Source: Bryobacterales bacterium
GTDB taxonomy: Bacteria; Acidobacteriota; Terriglobia; Bryobacterales; Bryobacteraceae
Assembly (NCBI GenBank): GCA_020851655.1
Contig: JADZCI010000057.1
Location: forward strand, 1-45,171
Direction of reading: 5' to 3'
Length of the DNA stretch: 45,171 nt
Shown here: positions 41,503 through 45,171 of the stretch, one piece after another
How the letters are laid out: each line of letters opens with the position of its first letter
How positions within the stretch are numbered: the first letter of the stretch is position 1
Position numbers and translations under genes: made by a program
Notes under the pieces: model-generated
Databases searched by the model: none
Seen by the model: the letters and a program-made list of their open reading frames with translations, nothing else
What the model was told of the DNA's origin: nothing

Positions 41503-42725
41503 TCGGTCTCGTCCTGCTTTTTACGTCATTGCTGACGGCGGTCGTCTTCGTTCAGACGCTCTACCTCGAATCGTTGCGCCTGATCAAGAAGGATTACCCC
41601 GCCCTGGCATTCTTCCGCGAAGAGTTGGAGGAGCGCCTCGGCATGGACACGGACCGCGGCGCCTTGTGTTTCTCTTTGCTGAAGCATACCCTGCTGGCCA
41701 CTTGCGGCGTTGTGTACGTGGTCGCTTCCGAATCGCCCTTGCGTGGTCTTGAAGGACTCCTAGCCGCGTTGACGACCCTGCTCCTCTCCAGTTACATCAT
41801 TCCCCAGGTCTTGTACCGGCGTTCCAGCGGCCGTTGGGTGTTGTATCTCATCCCGGTGCTCAAAGCGCTGGTGCTGCCGTTTCGTCCCCTGGTCGCGTCC
41901 CTCAACTGGCTGGCGCGAGCGTTCGAACTCAGCAACGGTTCGCATGAGCATGACAAGGAGCCGGCGCCAGGAGAGGAAATCGCGGCTCTCATCGAAGCGG
42001 GCGAGCAGGAGGGCATCCTGGAGCGCGAAGACAGCAAGCTCATCCAATCCGTCGTGAAATTTGGCGACAAGCGGGTTCGCGAGGTGATGACGCCGCGGCA
42101 CAGGATCGTCGCCGTTTCGGTCAATAGCACTCTTGACGACCTCCGCAATCTGGTGATCAACGAGAGGTACAGCCGGATTCCGGTTTACGAGGAGACCATC
42201 GACCACGTCATCGGGTTCGTACACGTGCGCGACATGTTCGAACTCGACGCCGCCAAACGGGCTGAGACCACCGTGCCGATGATCATGCGCCAGATTGGCG
42301 GCGTGCCCGAAACCAAACTGGTTTCCAAGCTCTTTAAGGAGATGCAGGAGACCGGAACTCACATCGTCTATGTCGTCGATGGCTACGGCAATACCAGCGG
42401 CATTGCGACCATGGAAGACTTGGTCGAAGAAATCGTCGGCGAGATCCGTGACGAACACGAACCGCCGGATGACCTGAGAAAGGAACCGGGCGGCGCCATC
42501 GTTGTCTCAGGCAGCTACGACGTCGACCATTTGCACGAGCTATTCGACTTCCGCCCAAGTACTCCCATCGAGGCCACGACCGTGGGCGGTCTGGTAACGG
42601 AATGGCTGGGTGAAGTGCCCAAGCCGGGCACGAAGTTTGAACGGGATGGCCTTAGGATCGACGTGATCGACGCCAACGAGACGCGTGTCGAGCGCCTTCG
42701 AATCCAGCCGGCGGCGGCGGCCTGA
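41496..42725 (+). CDS. CNNM/CorC-type membrane protein with CBS domains
   Basis: The 409-residue protein has an N-terminal membrane part (three or four helices within about 1-145), two CBS domains (about 190-315, with VREVMTPRHRIVAV and SRIPVYEETIDHVIGFVHVR), the conserved TSGIATMEDLVEEIVGEI, and a C-terminal CorC_HlyC domain (about 330-405). Members were named hemolysins but are now linked to magnesium and cobalt transport or its control. Gene order next to ybeY and era is conserved in many bacteria. The membrane part is shorter and more divergent than in typical CNNM proteins. Confidence 0.9.
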   Translation: MLIGLVLLFTSLLTAVVFVQTLYLESLRLIKKDYPALAFFREELEERLGMDTDRGALCFSLLKHTLLATCGVVYVVASESPLRGLEGLLAALTTLLLSSYIIPQVLYRRSSGRWVLYLIPVLKALVLPFRPLVASLNWLARAFELSNGSHEHDKEPAPGEEIAALIEAGEQEGILEREDSKLIQSVVKFGDKRVREVMTPRHRIVAVSVNSTLDDLRNLVINERYSRIPVYEETIDHVIGFVHVRDMFELDAAKRAETTVPMIMRQIGGVPETKLVSKLFKEMQETGTHIVYVVDGYGNTSGIATMEDLVEEIVGEIRDEHEPPDDLRKEPGGAIVVSGSYDVDHLHELFDFRPSTPIEATTVGGLVTEWLGEVPKPGTKFERDGLRIDVIDANETRVERLRIQPAAAA

Positions 42726-42733
42726 GAAACACG

Positions 42734-43672
42734 ATGAGAACACGCCGCCGCAAGTCCTTTGTCTCGGGTTTCGTTGCGATTCTGGGACGGCCCAACGCCG
42801 GCAAGTCGACTCTGTTAAACCGCTTCCTCGACACCAAGCTGGCCATCGTGTCGAGCAAACCGCAAACCACCCGCACGACGATCCAGGGAGTCCTGACGTC
42901 GGACTCGTATCAGCTCATTTTTATCGACACTCCGGGGCTGCACAAGGCTGATTCGTTGATGAACCGCCAGATGATGGAGATGATCTCGGAGACCTTGGAC
43001 GGTAAGGACGTGCTGCTGTACGTTGTGGATGCAACGCAGCCTTTCACACCTCGGGATGACGAGGCGTTGAATGTCCTTTCGGCCACTCAAACCCCAGTCC
43101 TTCTGGTTCTCAACAAGATCGACTGCGTAAAAGAGAAGGCCCATCTCCTGCCATTGATCGAAGCGTATCGCGCGCGCCGTCCGTTTGCCGAGATCATACC
43201 GGTTTCGGCAGTCACCGGAGAAGGCGCCAGCGCTCTGCACAAGGCGATTCTGGCGCGCATGCCCAAAGGTCCAGCCTGGTTTCCGGCGGAACACCTGACC
43301 GATCAACCGGAACGGTTTCTTGCCGCCGAGATCGTCCGGGAGAAGATCCTCGCCGTGACACGCCAGGAAGTGCCGCACTCGGTTGCCGTTCTCGTCGACT
43401 CGTGGGAAGAGCAACCCAAGCTGCTTCGAATTTCCGCCACCATTTACGTCGAGAAGCAGGGTCAGAAGGCCATCATTGTCGGCGCCAAAGGCGCCATGCT
43501 CAAACGGATTGGGACGGAAGCCCGCATGGAGATCGAAGGCTTTCTGGGAAGGAAAGTGTTTCTTGGGCTATTCGTCAAGGTTCAGCCGAACTGGCGCGAA
43601 GACCCGGGCTTCCTAAAAGAGTTAGACTGGCGTTCAATGGCTGGTACTGACGAGTCCGCCGCCGAAGGTTGA
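42734..43672 (+). CDS. era: GTPase Era
   Basis: The 312-residue protein has the Era GTPase signature: G1 GRPNAGKS (18-25), the G2 region KPQTTRTTIQG, G3 DTPGLH, G4 NKID and G5 VSAVTGEG. A C-terminal KH domain follows (around 225-300, IYVEKQGQKAIIVGAKGAM). Era binds 16S rRNA and assists assembly of the small ribosomal subunit, fitting with YbeY upstream. The N-terminus has a few extra basic residues before the G1 motif. Confidence 0.95.
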   Translation: MRTRRRKSFVSGFVAILGRPNAGKSTLLNRFLDTKLAIVSSKPQTTRTTIQGVLTSDSYQLIFIDTPGLHKADSLMNRQMMEMISETLDGKDVLLYVVDATQPFTPRDDEALNVLSATQTPVLLVLNKIDCVKEKAHLLPLIEAYRARRPFAEIIPVSAVTGEGASALHKAILARMPKGPAWFPAEHLTDQPERFLAAEIVREKILAVTRQEVPHSVAVLVDSWEEQPKLLRISATIYVEKQGQKAIIVGAKGAMLKRIGTEARMEIEGFLGRKVFLGLFVKVQPNWREDPGFLKELDWRSMAGTDESAAEG

Positions 43673-43673
43673 C

Positions 43674-43964
43674 ATGCGATTGCTGCTTTTCCTGTTCCTT
43701 ACTCTGGCGCTGGTTGCCGCGCCCCTCGCCGCCCTACAAAAAAAGGGTGTTTCCGACGACGCCATCACGGACAACGTTCGCCGGAAACTGGCCAACGACC
43801 CGGATGTCAAGGGTGGCGCGCTTGAAGTAGACGTCAAGAACGGCGTCGTCACAGTCAAAGGCAAAGTGAAGACGGAAAAGGCCCGTTCCAAGGCCGAAAA
43901 GCTGATTCACAAAGTGAAGGGTGTCACCGGCGTGCAAAACGAGCTCGTCGTCTCTCCCACTTGA
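43674..43964 (+). CDS. Small secreted BON-domain protein
   Basis: The 96-residue protein has a signal peptide (about 1-20) and one BON domain (about 28-94, DDAITDNVRRKLANDPDVKG, then EVDVKNGVVTVKGKVKTE). BON domains occur in periplasmic proteins that bind membranes, such as OsmY, and in secretins. A single-domain version of this size is likely a periplasmic stress protein (inference). The ATG follows the era stop by one base, so it is probably cotranscribed with the ribosome-assembly genes. Confidence 0.88.
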   Translation: MRLLLFLFLTLALVAAPLAALQKKGVSDDAITDNVRRKLANDPDVKGGALEVDVKNGVVTVKGKVKTEKARSKAEKLIHKVKGVTGVQNELVVSPT

Positions 43965-43973
43965 GACGCCGGC

Positions 43974-44762
43974 TCAGGGCCAGATCTGGTTCAGTATCTT
44001 GCCCAGGCGAATTCCGCCGCGCTGAAGTTGCCGCCTCACCGTGGGAGTCGCGGCGCGCATGTAGGCTTCGGTAATCGCCGCGGGACGATCCGCCGGCAGC
44101 TTGCCATAGGCATACCTTTTGGACTCATCGTGGGCCTGCCATGCCCACTTGGCGGCATCACCACCGCGCATCCGGTAGCGGGAGAACCATCCCAGGCCAT
44201 GAGCAGGGTCATTCGCGAAGCCAGGCTCTTGTTTCTCCAATTCAACTACCAGGGCGCCATCCCAAAGGGAATGGAGATTACCCGGCCGGCCGTTGTAGGT
44301 GATGGGCAGGTCGTTTCCGCCACGGTCATGGTTGTCGCCCGAATGAAGGGGCTGATGCAGGTCGCCGACGAGGTGTATGAGGAACTTCAAGGCCTCGGCC
44401 CGTTCAGTTCTGGAACCCGCGGGTGACTTCAGGTAGGCAACCAACTCGCCGATCTTGCCCACGGAGCAGCCTTCGGGCGGGCAGTACTGCTTCCAGTCGC
44501 CGGCCTTGATGCTGATCGGGAGATTGATGTAATGCCACGGTCCGGTCGCGGGCCGCTGCGGGCGGATCTCGTCGGCCCAACTCGCGACGGACTCCATCGT
44601 CTCGGCCGGATCGAGCAGTTTGGCGATTTCGCTTTGGGCGTGCTTGTTCACCTGGGCCGCGGCGATGTGGGCGACAATTCGATGCCCTTCGCGGCCCCAT
44701 CCAAAACAGGCCAGGGGTAGCGCGAGGAGGCCTGAAAAGAATCTCACAGAGAAACAGGTCAT
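43974..44762 (-). CDS. S1/P1-type secreted nuclease
   Basis: The 262-residue protein has a signal peptide ending at about residue 21, so that the mature protein begins with tryptophan (WGREGHRIVAHIAA). This N-terminal tryptophan binds zinc in S1/P1 nucleases and phospholipase C relatives. Other zinc-site elements are SWADEIR, HYINLP, LIHLVGDLHQPLHSGDNHDR, GGNDLP and NLHSLWD. The family cleaves single-stranded DNA and RNA and removes 3'-phosphates with three zinc ions. It is convergent with the BON gene and precedes the antiporter stop region. Confidence 0.92.
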   Translation of the reverse strand: MTCFSVRFFSGLLALPLACFGWGREGHRIVAHIAAAQVNKHAQSEIAKLLDPAETMESVASWADEIRPQRPATGPWHYINLPISIKAGDWKQYCPPEGCSVGKIGELVAYLKSPAGSRTERAEALKFLIHLVGDLHQPLHSGDNHDRGGNDLPITYNGRPGNLHSLWDGALVVELEKQEPGFANDPAHGLGWFSRYRMRGGDAAKWAWQAHDESKRYAYGKLPADRPAAITEAYMRAATPTVRRQLQRGGIRLGKILNQIWP

Positions 44763-44774
44763 GCTTCTTCCAGG

Positions 44775-45171
44775 CTAAACCCCGGGTTCGAGAGCCGCCG
44801 CGTCGGGCGCTTGGTTGAGGGCTTGCGCATCGCTGTCCGGCCTCCTGTATGCTTCTCCAGTTCGAACCAGGGCATACTTGAAGAGGGCGGGCGTCAACAC
44901 GATGTTTAAGGTGAAGACGCCGATCACGAGTGCCGGCACGGCGTCTCCCAACTGCAGGAATTGTGAACCCAGCAGCACTGCCAGAGACAACGTAAGGCCG
45001 CCTTGAGGCAGCAAGCCGAGTCCCACGTGCCGGGCGACCGTATCCGTTGCCCCGGCGGCTTTGGCCGAGAGCCATCCACCTCCGTAGAGACCGAGCGCGC
45101 GAACTCCGAAAACCACCAGGACCGGGATCATCAGGACCTGTAACGTATCCAGATTGACTCCGGCGCCGGCC
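44775..45171 (-). CDS. Cation:proton antiporter (CPA2-like), C-terminal part (cut by window edge)
   Basis: Reading in from the right edge, the frame gives AGAGVNLDTLQVLMIPVLVV, then GLYGGGWLSAKAAGA, GLLPQGGLTLSLAVLL and a last helix FTLNIVLTPALFKYALV, ending in a 30-residue hydrophilic tail at 44775. The pattern of a glycine-rich helix followed by a QGG-type motif matches the C-terminal membrane part of sodium/proton exchangers (CPA2, Kef-like). About two thirds of the gene lies outside the window. An internal ATG at 45131 is not the true start. Confidence 0.75.
   Translation of the reverse strand, partial: AGAGVNLDTLQVLMIPVLVVFGVRALGLYGGGWLSAKAAGATDTVARHVGLGLLPQGGLTLSLAVLLGSQFLQLGDAVPALVIGVFTLNIVLTPALFKYALVRTGEAYRRPDSDAQALNQAPDAAALEPGV

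Overview
This GC-rich window looks like a chromosomal segment of an acidobacterium of the Solibacter/Bryobacter type (inference). The evidence is a secreted protein ending in a Solibacter-type C-terminal domain (31043-32770), many secreted beta-propeller, TonB-linked and DUF1080-type proteins, a BlaI/M56 regulator pair with a TonB tail, and an alternative complex III (ACIII) plus caa3 oxidase operon. I found no rRNA, tRNA, CRISPR array, insertion sequence or phage gene, and no gene-free stretch longer than about 260 bases. Genes are tightly packed, often with ATGA/GTGA stop-start overlaps, and convergent genes nearly touch.

Layout. 1-3300: the start of an elongation factor P gene (cut by the window edge), a small beta-propeller fragment, and an M28 peptidase fused to a YncE-like propeller. 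3302-5632: a minus-strand cluster of BlaI repressor, M56/BlaR1-like protein with a TonB domain and L-rhamnose mutarotase, behind a promoter that overlaps a perfect palindrome. 5736-10683: a plus-strand run of sodium/solute symporter, DUF1080 protein, cyclase, Nudix hydrolase and a two-domain protein (deoxyribosyltransferase/TIR-like plus macro domain). The last three are translationally coupled and are the best candidate here for an undescribed system, built around NAD or ADP-ribose chemistry. 10690-13081: a Tat-exported aldo/keto reductase and an HtrA protease. 13086-15195: a histidine kinase and an unusual receiver-XRE response regulator, divergent from the respiratory operon.

15351-27824 is one large respiratory operon: actA-F, a small unrecognised membrane protein, a SCO copper chaperone and caa3 oxidase subunits II, I, III and IV. 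ACIII oxidises quinol, its haem subunits pass electrons to the caa3 oxidase, and SCO helps build the CuA site.

27855-37312 is mixed: a P1-type self-processing peptidase; a YCII/DGPF protein with its ECF42-type sigma factor behind a matching promoter; a lone nuoA with a possible leaderless promoter, overlapping a secreted Solibacter_C protein and an alanyl-tRNA editing protein; a DMT-type permease; a TPR protein; and a divergent acetate kinase. Convergent to the kinase is phosphoketolase (37316-39751), which would supply its acetyl phosphate. 40010-43672 is the conserved phoH-ybeY-corC-era housekeeping cluster, followed by a BON protein, an S1/P1 nuclease and the end of a cation/proton antiporter. 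All functions are inferred from motifs and neighbourhood; no database search was run.
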